Below the pieces are notes generated by a model, which was given only the letters and a program-made list of their open reading frames with translations, was not told where the DNA came from and did not search any database. Positions 16,015 through 24,353 of a stretch of DNA of 64,000 nt are shown here, piece after piece; within the stretch, counting starts at the first letter, position 1, and the number at the start of each line of letters is the position of its first letter. Source of the stretch: Achromobacter arsenitoxydans SY8 (lineage in GTDB: Bacteria; Pseudomonadota; Gammaproteobacteria; Burkholderiales; Burkholderiaceae_B); NCBI RefSeq assembly GCF_000236785.1, contig NZ_AGUF01000055.1, positions 62,001 through 126,000 of the forward strand, given 5' to 3'. Both the position numbers and the translations under genes were made by a program.

Positions 16015-17457
16015 TTAGCCGACCTGCACTGGCACGAAGATCTTGTCTTCTCCGCGCTGCACCAGCAGGGCCACGGTCTTGCCGGCCTTGGCCAGTTCGG
16101 CCTTGACCTGCCCGACGTCGTGCACGGGCACGCCATTGAGCGACAGCAGCACATCTCCCGGCTGAATGCCGGCCTTAGCGGACGGGCCGATCGACCGCTC
16201 GATCAGCAGGCCTTCGGAACCCGATGCCTGCTGTTCCTGCGGACTCAGGGGGCGCAGCGCCAGGCCGAGCTGGCCGCGCTGCACTTCCTGGCCGTCCGCT
16301 GACGCCTGCGTCTTGTCCTTGGGCGCGCCGCCAAGAGTGGCCACCAGTTCCTTTTGCGCGCCGCTGCGCCACACGTCCAGCTTGATCTTCTCGCCGGGGG
16401 CGGCCATCGTGATGGTCGAAGCCAGGTCGCCGGAAGACACGATGGTCCTGCCGTCGATCTTGCGCACCACGTCGCCGGGCTGCAGGCCGGCCTTTTCGGC
16501 CGCGCTGCCCTTCTCGACGCTCGACACCAGCGCGCCGGACGGCGAGTCCAGCTTGAAGGAGTTGGCCAGGTCCTGGTTCACTTCCTGCACCGTCACGCCC
16601 AGCCTTGCATGCTGCACCTTGCCGTGCTCGACGATCTGGTCCTTGATCTTGTAGGCCAGGTCGATGGGGATCGAGAACGACAGGCCCTGGAATCCGCCAG
16701 TGCGGCTGTAGATCTGGGAGTTGATGCCCACGACCTCGCCGCGGTCGTTGAACAGCGGCCCGCCGGAGTTGCCGGGGTTGACCGCGACGTCGGTCTGGAT
16801 GAAGGGAACCGACGTGTCGTCCGGCAGTGAACGGCCCTTGGCGCTGACGATGCCTGCGGTGGCGGTGTTCTCCAGGCCGTAGGGCGAGCCGATGGCCAGA
16901 ACCCATTCGCCGACCTGCAGCCGGTTGACGTCGCCCACCTTCACCACCGGCAGGTTCTTCGCCTCGATCTTGATGACGGCGACGTCGGTCTGCGGATCGG
17001 CGCCCAGCACCTTGGCCTTGTATTCGCGGCGGTCGGTCATCTTGACGGTCACTTCCTTGGCGTCCTGGACCACGTGCGCATTGGTCAGGATGATGCCGTC
17101 CTGGCTGACGATAAAGCCGGAGCCTTCGCCGCGCATCGGCACCTCGCGTTCCGGCGCGCGGCCGCGCGAGCCGGGAATCTGGCCGAAGAATTGCGCGAAG
17201 GGATCGTCGCTGTCGGCGGCCGAAACCTTGCGGGTGCCGCTTACGCTGATGTTGACGACGGCCGGGCCGAAGTCGCGCGTGATCTGCGCGAAATTGGGCG
17301 GCGTGGCGGTGCTGATCGCCGGCGTGGACGCGCTGGTCGGGGCGTCGGCTGCCATCGAAACGCTGCCGGTCAATGCGGTTGCGCCCGCGCCGCCAATGGC
17401 GCCGGCGGCCAGCAGCGCCAGGACGAGGCGCGAGGGTTTCATTTGCTTGGTCTTCAT
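16015..17457 (-). CDS. Periplasmic Do-type serine protease (DegP/DegQ/MucD family)
   Basis: HtrA-family protease-chaperone of 480 residues acting on misfolded envelope proteins in the periplasm. It has an N-terminal signal sequence (basic start then LVLALLAAGAIGGAGATAL). The trypsin-like domain has the triad histidine in TNAHVV, aspartate in TDVAVIK and serine in NPGNSGGPL. Two PDZ domains follow, the first near ARLGVTVQEV and the second near GLLIERSIGPSAKAG. ATG 17457 is used because CAGGAG lies 7 bases upstream; longer starts extend into non-homologous sequence. A two-component system lies directly upstream on the same strand, a link common in related genomes. Confidence 0.93.
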   Translation of the reverse strand: MKTKQMKPSRLVLALLAAGAIGGAGATALTGSVSMAADAPTSASTPAISTATPPNFAQITRDFGPAVVNISVSGTRKVSAADSDDPFAQFFGQIPGSRGRAPEREVPMRGEGSGFIVSQDGIILTNAHVVQDAKEVTVKMTDRREYKAKVLGADPQTDVAVIKIEAKNLPVVKVGDVNRLQVGEWVLAIGSPYGLENTATAGIVSAKGRSLPDDTSVPFIQTDVAVNPGNSGGPLFNDRGEVVGINSQIYSRTGGFQGLSFSIPIDLAYKIKDQIVEHGKVQHARLGVTVQEVNQDLANSFKLDSPSGALVSSVEKGSAAEKAGLQPGDVVRKIDGRTIVSSGDLASTITMAAPGEKIKLDVWRSGAQKELVATLGGAPKDKTQASADGQEVQRGQLGLALRPLSPQEQQASGSEGLLIERSIGPSAKAGIQPGDVLLSLNGVPVHDVGQVKAELAKAGKTVALLVQRGEDKIFVPVQVG

Positions 17458-17521
17458 GTCGGCTCCTGCGTACATGTTTAGGGACATGGCGCTATCTTCG
17501 GGGCTGACACTTAGGCGAATC

Positions 17522-18850
17522 TTAAGCGGGGAAATCCACCCGGGCCCGCAGGCCGTGCCCCGTGGGCGTGTCCTGCAGCGTGATGGCCGCGCCGTGGCGG
17601 CCGGCGATGGCGCGTGCGATCGCCAGGCCCAGCCCGCTTCCAAGCTGCGTATTGCCGGGGACGCGGTAGAACCGGTCAAAGACTCGCTCGCGTTCGTCCG
17701 GGGCGATGCCCGGACCTTCGTCGTCGATCAGCAGCGAGATCCGTTGGCCGGCGCGTTCAAGGCGCATGCCGATGCGACCGTTGGCGGGCGAATGCTTGAT
17801 GGCGTTCTCAAGCAGGTTGCGAACCATCTGGACCAGCGAATCGCGATTGCCCTGCACGGTGGCGCCGGGCTCGCCGTCCAGTCCGATGTCGAGCGATTTG
17901 GCATTGGCCTGCGCCAGGGTTTCGGAAAGCGCCTGGCGCAGCACGTCGGCGAGGTCGACCGGCGCGGGCGGCGCCAGCTCCTCGGCGCTTTCGTGCCGGG
18001 CCATGGACAGCAACTGCTCGACCAGGCGCGTTGCGCGGTCGATGCCCGCGGCCAGCCGCTGTTCGGCCAGGCGGCGCGCGTCGGCGTCGTCCGCGCGTTG
18101 CAGCGCCTGCATCTGCAGCCGCAGCGCCGCCAGCGGCGAGCGCAGTTCGTGAGCCGCATCGCCCACGAACTGCTTTTGCTGGGCAAACGCGCCGCGCATG
18201 CGCTCGAGCAGCAGGTTCAGTTCCTGAACCAGGGGGCGGATCTCGTCGGGCAGCCCCCGCACGCTGACGGGCGAAAGGTCCTCGGGCTGGCGCGCGGCCA
18301 CCTGGGCGCGTGCGCGCTTGACGGGCCGCAGGGACCAGCTGACGACGCACCAGATGATCAGCATCAGCAGCGGCGCCGCAGCCGCGATGGGCGCCACGGT
18401 GCGCAGCGCCAACGCTCGCGCCATGTTCTTGCGCACGCCCATGTCCTGGGCTACCTGAATCACCTGAAAGGGCGTGGCCAGCGAGTAGACGCGGTACGTG
18501 ACGCCTTCCAGCCTGGCGTCGGAAAAGCCAAGCACGATCTGGCTGGGCAGGGGAAGGCGCGAACGGGAATTGAAGACCCGCACGCCGTCGGGCGTCCAGA
18601 TCTGGATGATCAGGTCGTCGGCGACCGGCGAGCCGGCGCCGCGCGCGTGGGTCGGGCCCGTGCTGAGCAGGCCGTCGCCGGTGCCCAGCGACAGGGCGGT
18701 GCGCTGAAGCAGGGAGTCGAAGATGTCGTCGGCTTGCGCCAGGGTGCTGCGGTAGGCGATTGCGCCTTGCACCAGCGCGCCGACCGCGATGGCGGCCAGC
18801 AGGAAAAAAAGCAGTCTGGCTCTCAGCGAATAGCTAAGCGGAATGCTCAT
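17522..18850 (-). CDS. Sensor histidine kinase (QseC/TctE-like)
   Basis: Membrane sensor kinase of 442 residues. A first membrane segment (LLFFLLAAIAVGALVQG), a periplasmic sensor region of about 120 residues, and a second membrane segment (APLLMLIIWCVVSW) lead into a HAMP-like linker. The phosphoacceptor histidine is in GDAAHELRSPLAAL, and the ATP domain has N box NLLENAIKHSP, G1 DEGPGI and G2 GSGLGLAIARAI. Its ATG overlaps the stop of the response-regulator gene by 4 bases, so they form one operon. The signal is unknown; proximity to the HtrA protease hints at envelope stress. Confidence 0.92.
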   Translation of the reverse strand: MSIPLSYSLRARLLFFLLAAIAVGALVQGAIAYRSTLAQADDIFDSLLQRTALSLGTGDGLLSTGPTHARGAGSPVADDLIIQIWTPDGVRVFNSRSRLPLPSQIVLGFSDARLEGVTYRVYSLATPFQVIQVAQDMGVRKNMARALALRTVAPIAAAAPLLMLIIWCVVSWSLRPVKRARAQVAARQPEDLSPVSVRGLPDEIRPLVQELNLLLERMRGAFAQQKQFVGDAAHELRSPLAALRLQMQALQRADDADARRLAEQRLAAGIDRATRLVEQLLSMARHESAEELAPPAPVDLADVLRQALSETLAQANAKSLDIGLDGEPGATVQGNRDSLVQMVRNLLENAIKHSPANGRIGMRLERAGQRISLLIDDEGPGIAPDERERVFDRFYRVPGNTQLGSGLGLAIARAIAGRHGAAITLQDTPTGHGLRARVDFPA

Positions 18851-19506
18851 GTTTTGGGGATGACATAGCCGACGCCTCTGACGTTCTGGATCAGGTTCTG
18901 ACCCAATTTCTTGCGCAGGCCATGAATATATACCTCAACCGCGTTGCTGCTGATGCTGTCCTTCCAGCTGTAGAGCTTTTCCTCGAGCTGGGCGCGCGAA
19001 AAAATCATGCCGGGCCGCGCGATCAAGGGTTCCAGCACGGCCCATTCGCGCGCGGTCAGGGCCACGGGGGCGCCATCAACCATGGCGGCATGGGATTGCG
19101 GGTCGATGGTGATGCCTTCATGCTCGAAAACGGGTTCGGCGCGGCCCGCGCTGCGGCGGATCAGCGCGCGCATGCGCGCCAGCAGTTCGTCCATGTCGTA
19201 GGGCTTGACGATGTAGTCGTCCGCGCCAGCGTCCAGCCCGGCGATGCGGTCGCTGACAGCGTCCCGCGCCGTGGCGACCAGCACCGGCGTGCGGTCCTTG
19301 CGCGCGCGCAGGTCGCGCAGCAGGGTAAGGCCATCGCGCTTGGGCAGGCCGAGATCCAGCAGGACAAGGTCGTAGGGATCGGTGCGCAGCGCAAGGTCCG
19401 CCGCGCTGCCGTCCTTGACCCAGTCGACGGCATAGTGCTCCGCGCGCAGGCAGTCCAACACGCTTTCGCCGATCATGGCGTCGTCTTCGACGAGGAGGAT
19501 GCGCAT
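18847..19506 (-). CDS. OmpR/QseB-family response regulator
   Basis: DNA-binding response regulator of 219 residues. The receiver domain begins MRILLVEDDAMIGESV with the acidic pocket, has the phosphoacceptor aspartate in VLLDLGLPKRDG, the conserved threonine in VLVATARD and the lysine in YIVKPYDMDELLAR. The C-terminal winged helix includes LTAREWAVLE, a segment around NAVEVYIHGLRKKLG, and IQNVRGVGYVIPK. It is the first gene of the operon with its kinase, with the HtrA protease downstream. The ATG at 19506 gives the standard receiver start; the longer open frame upstream is not family-like. Confidence 0.93.
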   Translation of the reverse strand: MRILLVEDDAMIGESVLDCLRAEHYAVDWVKDGSAADLALRTDPYDLVLLDLGLPKRDGLTLLRDLRARKDRTPVLVATARDAVSDRIAGLDAGADDYIVKPYDMDELLARMRALIRRSAGRAEPVFEHEGITIDPQSHAAMVDGAPVALTAREWAVLEPLIARPGMIFSRAQLEEKLYSWKDSISSNAVEVYIHGLRKKLGQNLIQNVRGVGYVIPKT

Positions 19507-19610
19507 GCTAGTTTCCGCTAGGGTGGTCCAGCGGGTTGGATGCGCGGCGGCCGGTCCGAGTTCCCTTGCAAGAGCAAGGGGGGGCTTGGTCACAAGCGTG
19601 GCCAAAATGA

Positions 19611-19636
19611 AAAAAGCAGCCCGAAGGCTGCTTTTT
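19611..19636. terminator. Bidirectional intrinsic terminator beside tRNA-Thr
   Basis: Arms AAAAAGCAGCC (19611-19621) and GGCTGCTTTTT (19626-19636) around a CGAA loop. It lies 6 bases beyond the 3' end of the minus-strand tRNA-Thr and serves as its terminator. The core is identical to that at 10840-10855. Confidence 0.9.
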
Positions 19637-19641
19637 GGAAT

Positions 19642-19717
19642 TGGTGCCGGCAATAGGAGTCGAACCTACGACCTTCGCATTACGAATGCGCTGCTCTACC
19701 AACTGAGCTATGCCGGC
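19642..19717 (-). tRNA. thrW: tRNA-Thr (CGT)
   Basis: 76-base tRNA on the minus strand including an encoded CCA end. Acceptor arms GCCGGCA and TGCCGGC pair. The D arm is TAGCTCAGTTGGTAGAGCA, the anticodon loop TTCGTAA gives anticodon CGT, and the T arm contains GGTTCGACTCC. It closely resembles the E. coli threonine CGT tRNA. A terminator follows directly. Confidence 0.97.
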
Positions 19718-19886
19718 AAGACCATTTGCTTTTGTTTCTGGACCAGGCCGGAAAGTTGCAAGCAAAACATCTTTGTTTTTCCAGTTCGCCGCCTTTTTAG
19801 GGCCCGATCTGGAAAGACCGAGATCATATCAGAGTTTTTCGGCAAAGTGGAATGGGGAACCCAAATTTCTTTTAAAAAAACTCGAT

Positions 19887-19915
19887 TTGCATTGGCCTGA
19901 TTTTTCGTTCATAAT
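19887..19915 (+). promoter_or_regulatory. Sigma-70 promoter for tRNA-Asn
   Basis: -35 TTGCAT (19887-19892), a 17-base spacer, and -10 CATAAT (19910-19915). Transcription should begin near 19922, about 9 bases before the mature tRNA-Asn 5' end. Confidence 0.75.
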
Positions 19916-19930
19916 TTCGGTCTTGGCAGT

Positions 19931-20006
19931 TCCCCGATAGCTCAGTCGGTAGAGCGACGGACTGTTAATCCGCAGGTCGCTGGTTCGAGCCCAGCTCGGG
20001 GAGCCA
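19931..20006 (+). tRNA. tRNA-Asn (GTT)
   Basis: 76-base tRNA with encoded CCA. Acceptor TCCCCGA pairs with TCGGGGA, the D arm is TAGCTCAGTCGGTAGAGC, the anticodon loop CTGTTAA gives anticodon GTT, and the T loop is GGTTCGAGCCC. It has a good promoter upstream and a strong terminator downstream, so it is a single-gene transcript. Confidence 0.98.
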
Positions 20007-20016
20007 AAGAATTTCA

Positions 20017-20046
20017 GGGCCACTCACGCAAGTGAGTGGCCCTTTT
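20017..20046 (+). terminator. Intrinsic terminator of tRNA-Asn
   Basis: Perfect 11-base arms GGGCCACTCAC (20017-20027) and GTGAGTGGCCC (20032-20042), loop GCAA, followed by TTTT. Confidence 0.93.
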
Positions 20047-20147
20047 GGTTTTTCGCCAATTTTGCGGCGGCGCGCCGCTAGAGTCGCGTGTGGCGTAGCG
20101 TCTTGGTGGTGCGTGTGTCCGCGGGCGCGGTGATGAGGTCCATTGAT

Positions 20148-21164
20148 ATGGAAGGCGGCAGGCTGGAAGAAGACAGGCGCATTGGCGTCACGGTGATTTC
20201 CGGATTCCTGGGAAGCGGCAAAACGTCGCTGCTCAACCGCTTGTTGCGCGAGTCCGCCTATGCCGATGCTGTCGTCATCGTCAATGAGTATGGCGATACC
20301 GGCGTGGATCACCACCTGGTGCGGCTGGCGCCGGACAGTGTGGTGCTGGTCGAGGGCGGCTGTCTTTGCTGCGTGGTCAGCGGGTCGGTGGTAAACGCAT
20401 TGCGCGAGCTGTTCATGCTGGCGGTCGGCCGCAAGATCAAGCCCTTCCGGCATGTGTTGATCGAAACCAGCGGCCTGGCGGATCCCGCCCCCATTCTGTT
20501 TACGTTGAAACATGACAAGTTCCTGGCCGAGCGGTACGCCTATCGCGGGGCGATTGTCGTGGTTGCGGCCACGCATGGCGCCGGACAATTGGATACGCAA
20601 CCCGAAGCTGCCCGTCAGCTCGCGCTAGCGGATACGGTGGTGCTCAGTAAATCCGATCTGGCCGATGCGTCGCAGTTGCGGCTCGCCGAACTGGCTGTGG
20701 CTGCCGTCAATCCGGGGGCGCGCCGCTGCGTGCAGCGGCCGGACCAGCCGCTGGCCGAAGTGCTGAAAGAGGGGGCGGTTCCGTTCGCGCGGCGCGATGG
20801 GTTGGCTTCGGCCAACTGGCTGCAAGCGTTTTCCATGCGGTCTGCGGCGCAGCATGCGGGCGTGACGAGTTTTTCCGTCACGCTGTCGCCGCCGCCCACC
20901 CGGGCGGCCTTCCTGGCGGGCGTGGCGCGCATCCATGAGCGCTTCGGGGCTGCCGTGCTGAGAATGAAGGGGTTGGTCTGCTTCGGCGGCGAGGCCTTGC
21001 CCTGCGAGGTGCATGGGGTGCACGGCGAACTCTATCCCGTGCGGCCCTTGGTCCAATGGCCTGATGACAGCCGCGAGTCGCGCCTGGTGTACATCGTGCG
21101 AGGGGTGGATGCGGAGCAGGTTCGCGGCGCCGTGCTTGATGCGCTGGGGCTATCTCCCGCCTGA
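20148..21164 (+). CDS. COG0523/CobW-family metallochaperone GTPase
   Basis: G3E-type GTPase of 338 residues of the CobW/YjiA/ZigA group, which deliver metals such as zinc or cobalt to target proteins. Seen: the P-loop SGFLGSGKTSLLNRLL near residue 18, the Walker B-like EYGDTGVDHHL, the metal-binding CxCC motif in GGCLCCVV near residue 68, ETSGLADPAPI, and SKSD in place of the usual NKxD guanine motif. The CobW C-terminal domain covers about residues 235-335. The ATG at 20148 has GAGGT 8 bases upstream; an in-frame ATG at 20133 is possible. No Zur box or metal gene adjoins it, so the metal is unknown. Confidence 0.85.
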   Translation: MEGGRLEEDRRIGVTVISGFLGSGKTSLLNRLLRESAYADAVVIVNEYGDTGVDHHLVRLAPDSVVLVEGGCLCCVVSGSVVNALRELFMLAVGRKIKPFRHVLIETSGLADPAPILFTLKHDKFLAERYAYRGAIVVVAATHGAGQLDTQPEAARQLALADTVVLSKSDLADASQLRLAELAVAAVNPGARRCVQRPDQPLAEVLKEGAVPFARRDGLASANWLQAFSMRSAAQHAGVTSFSVTLSPPPTRAAFLAGVARIHERFGAAVLRMKGLVCFGGEALPCEVHGVHGELYPVRPLVQWPDDSRESRLVYIVRGVDAEQVRGAVLDALGLSPA

Positions 21165-21203
21165 TTTCGCAGGCGTGGAAGGACACGGTTTCATTGACCG
21201 ATA

Positions 21204-21227
21204 TTCCGTTGCTGATGTTGCACGGAA
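21204..21227. promoter_or_regulatory. Inverted repeat upstream of the LysR gene, possible autoregulatory operator
   Basis: TTCCGT (21204-21209) and ACGGAA (21222-21227) form a 6-base inverted repeat with a 12-base spacer, about 45 bases before the LysR start. Further ACGGT/ACCGGT pieces follow at 21230-21245. The spacing is not the exact T-N11-A pattern, so assignment is tentative. Confidence 0.35.
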
Positions 21228-21271
21228 ATACGGTATAACCGGTACGGTCTGATGCACGAATCGAGACAATC

Positions 21272-22177
21272 ATGGACCGTCTTAAAGCCATGCAGGTGTT
21301 TGTCGAGGTTGCCGACCGAGGCAGCTTGTCGGCGGCCGCGGTTCATCTGGACATGTCGCGCGCGATGGTGTCGCGCTATCTGGCCGAGATGGAGCAGTGG
21401 GTTGGCGTGCGTCTGTTGCATCGCACAACAAGGCGTTTAAGCCTGACGCCGGCGGGTGCAGAGACCTTGCCTCGCTGCCGGCAGATGCTGGATATGGTGG
21501 GCGACCTGCACAATGCGGTGTCCACGCCGGAGGATGCGCCGCGCGGCCTGTTGCGCATCACCACCAGCATGTCGTTCGGCGCCAGACACCTGGCGGGCGC
21601 CGTCACCGATTACGTGAAGCTGCATCCGGGCACGTCCGTGGACCTGATGCTGGTCGAGCGTGCGGTCAATCTGGTCGAGGAGCGGGTTGATCTGGCGGTG
21701 CGCATCACGAACGACCTCGATCCCAATCTGATTGCACGCAAGCTGGCGGTGTGCCGCTCGGTGGTTTGCGCCTCGCCCGAGTACCTGGCGCGCGAGGGTG
21801 TGCCGGCGCGGATAGAAGATCTGTCCCTGCGCAACTGCCTTACGCATTCATACTTTGGCAAAAGCTTGTGGCGCTTCGAGCGCGATGGCCAGCCGGTCGA
21901 TGTGCCGGTCAGCGGAAGCATCAGCGCCAACGAGGTGTCGGTGCTGGCGAGTGCGGCGGTGCAGGGCGCCGGTATCGCCATGCTGCCCACGTATTACGCG
22001 GCGGACTATATTGCCTCGGGCAGGCTGCAGGCCGTCTTGCCGCAATGCAAACCGCAGGAATTGGGGATTTATGGCGTGTACGCTTCGCGTCGCCAGATGC
22101 CGCTGATCTTGCGGTCGATGCTGGACTTCCTGGTGGAGCGCCTGGGTTCGGCGCCGTGGGACGGCGGTTCCGTCTGA
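21272..22177 (+). CDS. LysR-family transcriptional regulator
   Basis: 301-residue LysR-type regulator. The N-terminal winged helix has MDRLKAMQVFVEVADRGSLS, the recognition region LDMSRAMVSRYLAEME, and RLLHRTTRRLSLTPAG. The effector domain begins near GLLRITTSMSFG and has the two-lobed pattern of the CrgA/DsdC-like branch (LMLVERAVNLVEERVDLAVRI, GAGIAMLPTYYAADYI). The preceding GTPase gene ends 107 bases upstream. No divergently transcribed target adjoins it, so regulated genes are unknown. Confidence 0.9.
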   Translation: MDRLKAMQVFVEVADRGSLSAAAVHLDMSRAMVSRYLAEMEQWVGVRLLHRTTRRLSLTPAGAETLPRCRQMLDMVGDLHNAVSTPEDAPRGLLRITTSMSFGARHLAGAVTDYVKLHPGTSVDLMLVERAVNLVEERVDLAVRITNDLDPNLIARKLAVCRSVVCASPEYLAREGVPARIEDLSLRNCLTHSYFGKSLWRFERDGQPVDVPVSGSISANEVSVLASAAVQGAGIAMLPTYYAADYIASGRLQAVLPQCKPQELGIYGVYASRRQMPLILRSMLDFLVERLGSAPWDGGSV

Positions 22178-22209
22178 GGCCGTTGTGCGCCGCTGGGGCG
22201 TCTTACGGC

Positions 22210-22237
22210 TTGAGGGCGGGGCGTATGGCGGTATAAT
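22210..22237 (+). promoter_or_regulatory. Near-consensus sigma-70 promoter in a gene-free region
   Basis: -35 TTGAGG (22210-22215), 16-base spacer, and a perfect -10 TATAAT (22232-22237) on the plus strand. Predicted start near 22244. No open reading frame with a ribosome site lies within the next several hundred bases. Confidence 0.6.
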
Positions 22238-22878
22238 TTGGCAGCTGTTCCGGCGTATCTGGCGCTGCTAGTCTCAGGGGGAATTCCCCGGCAGGTATTT
22301 TCCGGCGCGCCAATGTCCGTTAGCATCAGGCCTTAGAAAATACCTAACAATCGTAAGAACCGGCCGAGCGGCTGGGCGGCGTACGCGGCAATTGCTTTCC
22401 GTGCGCGCAAGGGGAGGCATATTGGTCGTGGTGTGGCGCTCTATTCGCCATTCCGAAGTGGCCGATGCCTGTCGATCTGGTCTTTGCTATCAATTTCCGC
22501 GGAAGGTTAGGCGCTGAAGGTTTTCGCGCATTCCGCAGCCATTATTGGCGATTCGCGCCAGCACGATTGGCGCCGGCTTTTCCAGTGTTTGCTCAGGGCA
22601 TCCGTCCAGACGGATGTTGCGGCAGCTCATCCGCCTTGTGCGCGTGGCCGTGTCGTGGGCAGGCGCAGCGGTAAAACAGGAAACGAGTGATAACTACGCA
22701 AGCCAACATTCTCTGTTGCGTGACTGCTCATCAGGCGGTCCGCGCGGGTCTGGGTGCGCGTCCGGGTCTGTGTTTGGATTTGAATGTGGTTGCCCGTGAG
22801 CACCTGGCTGCGAGCGCTGCTGGCGCGAAGCGCGCCATTCATCAAACCCGCGCCGCCGCAAAATGCGCGGCGCAAATG

Positions 22879-22907
22879 AAAAAGGCCCGGCGCATTCGCC
22901 AGGCCTT
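22879..22907 (-). terminator. Intrinsic terminator of initiator tRNA
   Basis: On the minus strand AAGGCCTGGCG and CGCCGGGCCTT form a stem with an AATG loop, followed by a U-run (the A-run at 22879-22883 on the plus strand). It lies about 9 bases past the tRNA 3' end. Confidence 0.88.
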
Positions 22908-22915
22908 GATCAATT

Positions 22916-22992
<77 letters not shown>

Positions 22993-23004
22993 TCTGAGAA
23001 AAGA

Positions 23005-23033
23005 ATATTAACCCTATTTTCAACCTAGCGCAA
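23005..23033 (-). promoter_or_regulatory. Promoter of initiator tRNA
   Basis: On the minus strand, -35 TTGCGC (23033-23028), 17-base spacer, -10 TAATAT (23010-23005). The start would be about 6 bases before the mature tRNA end. It shares the 63-base space with the divergent scpB gene. Confidence 0.55.
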
Positions 23034-23055
23034 GTTAGCCCCTTTTAGAATTTGA

Positions 23056-24336
23056 ATGTCGATGAACGATAGCGAGGCAATACTCGTGCTGGAAACCGCG
23101 CTGCTGTGCGCGGTGCAGCCGATGCAGATTTCCGATATGCGCAAGCTTTTCGGAGATGATGAACAATTCGACAACAGCGCCGTGCGCGGCCTGCTGGAAA
23201 CCCTGCAGAGCAATTGGGCCGATGGCGGTCTTGAGCTTGTGCAATTGGCGTCCGGCTGGCGTTTTCAGAGCCGCCCGAGCATGCAGCGCTATCTGGAGCG
23301 CCTGAGCCCGGAAAAACCGCCCAAGTATTCGCGCGCCGTCATGGAAACGCTGGCGATTGTGGCGTGGCGGCAGCCCGTAACGCGCGGCGACATCGAAGAT
23401 ATCCGGGGCGTGACGGTGTCGTCGCAGATCGTGAAGGCGCTCGAGGATCGCGGCTGGATCGAGGTGATCGGGCATCGCGACGCGCCGGGCCGTCCCGCGC
23501 TGTTCGGCACGACGCGCCAATTCCTGGATGACCTGGGGCTGCGGGCGCTCGACGAATTGCCGCCGCTGGAATCCGCGCATGCCGCCGCCGCGCTGGCGGG
23601 GCTGGATTTGGGCGAAGTGCAGCAGGTTCTTGGCGAGGCCACGGGGCCCGCGGAAGGCGAAGCCGGCGCCGAAGGTGAAGCTGCCGCCGGTGGGGGCGTC
23701 GCTGCGGATGGGGTAGTCGCCGCCGAGGTCGAGACTGCGCAGGAAGCGCCGGCTGCCGACGATCAGGGCGGCCCGCAAGAAGATGTCGCCGCCGCGCGAC
23801 AGGCTGGGTACGATGCCGAAAATACACAGAATCCGGATGCGGACGCCGACGCAGAGGCGAATATTCCGGTTGCGGAATTGTCTGTTTCGGAACACGATGC
23901 CCCCATAGCTGCGGCCGATAGCGTAGAATCGCTGCTTTCGCGCTCAGAAGAAGGCGCGGATCCCGCAGACGAATCCACCGTCCGGGAGCAAGCCGAAGGC
24001 TTGTCCGATACGCCGTCCTCGTCCGGTTTTCCCGATGACAGGGCTGGCAACGACATTTCCGATATGGCCGCCGATGCCTCCGAGGCCGGTGCTGCAAAGG
24101 AAAGCGTCGAGAACGCAAAACACGCGGAACCGACCGACCCGATAGACAAGACCGATACCGTGGCGCCAGGCGCTGCCGGGCATGAGCCCGCTCATGGTCT
24201 TGGTCAGGCTGTGCCGTCCGACCCCGATTCCGAGGATTCGGTAGCGGCGGACCGCGAGCGGTCCGGGCCTGGACGGGATTCGGGTTTCCCAGATGATGAT
24301 GACGCGCCTGCTCCCGGCAGGCCTACCCAAGTTTGA
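23056..24336 (+). CDS. scpB: Segregation and condensation protein B with long acidic tail
   Basis: ScpB, the winged-helix kleisin-binding partner in the Smc-ScpAB condensin. The conserved part is the first 190 or so residues: two winged-helix domains with [37 protein letters not shown] and [18 protein letters not shown]. The next roughly 230 residues are a low-complexity Ala/Glu/Asp/Pro-rich acidic tail with no recognisable domain; many ScpB proteins are about 200 residues in total. scpA is not adjacent. ATG 23056 (MSMNDSEA) or 23062 may be used. The stop abuts the rluB start region, and the two genes are probably co-transcribed. Confidence 0.92.
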   Translation: MSMNDSEAILVLETALLCAVQPMQISDMRKLFGDDEQFDNSAVRGLLETLQSNWADGGLELVQLASGWRFQSRPSMQRYLERLSPEKPPKYSRAVMETLAIVAWRQPVTRGDIEDIRGVTVSSQIVKALEDRGWIEVIGHRDAPGRPALFGTTRQFLDDLGLRALDELPPLESAHAAAALAGLDLGEVQQVLGEATGPAEGEAGAEGEAAAGGGVAADGVVAAEVETAQEAPAADDQGGPQEDVAAARQAGYDAENTQNPDADADAEANIPVAELSVSEHDAPIAAADSVESLLSRSEEGADPADESTVREQAEGLSDTPSSSGFPDDRAGNDISDMAADASEAGAAKESVENAKHAEPTDPIDKTDTVAPGAAGHEPAHGLGQAVPSDPDSEDSVAADRERSGPGRDSGFPDDDDAPAPGRPTQV

Positions 24337-24353
24337 AATTCGGAGCTGTCCCA

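Larger units (their letters stand above)
22178..22915. other. Gene-free stretch with promoter, palindromes and candidate non-coding transcript
   Basis: No convincing protein gene: open frames of 69-90 codons exist but lack ribosome sites and family features. It does hold a near-consensus promoter (22210-22237), a 12-base palindrome GGGGAATTCCCC (22278-22289), and a 10-base inverted repeat AGGTATTTTC / GAAAATACCT (22293-22302 and 22336-22345) enclosing 33 bases. The last 40 bases contain the terminator of the initiator tRNA. A structured non-coding RNA or long regulatory transcript is possible but unproven. Confidence 0.5.

Noticed and set aside
22240-22680. tmRNA, 6S RNA or RNase P RNA
   Set aside because: No conserved ends, tag-like sequence or core motifs of these RNAs could be recognised.
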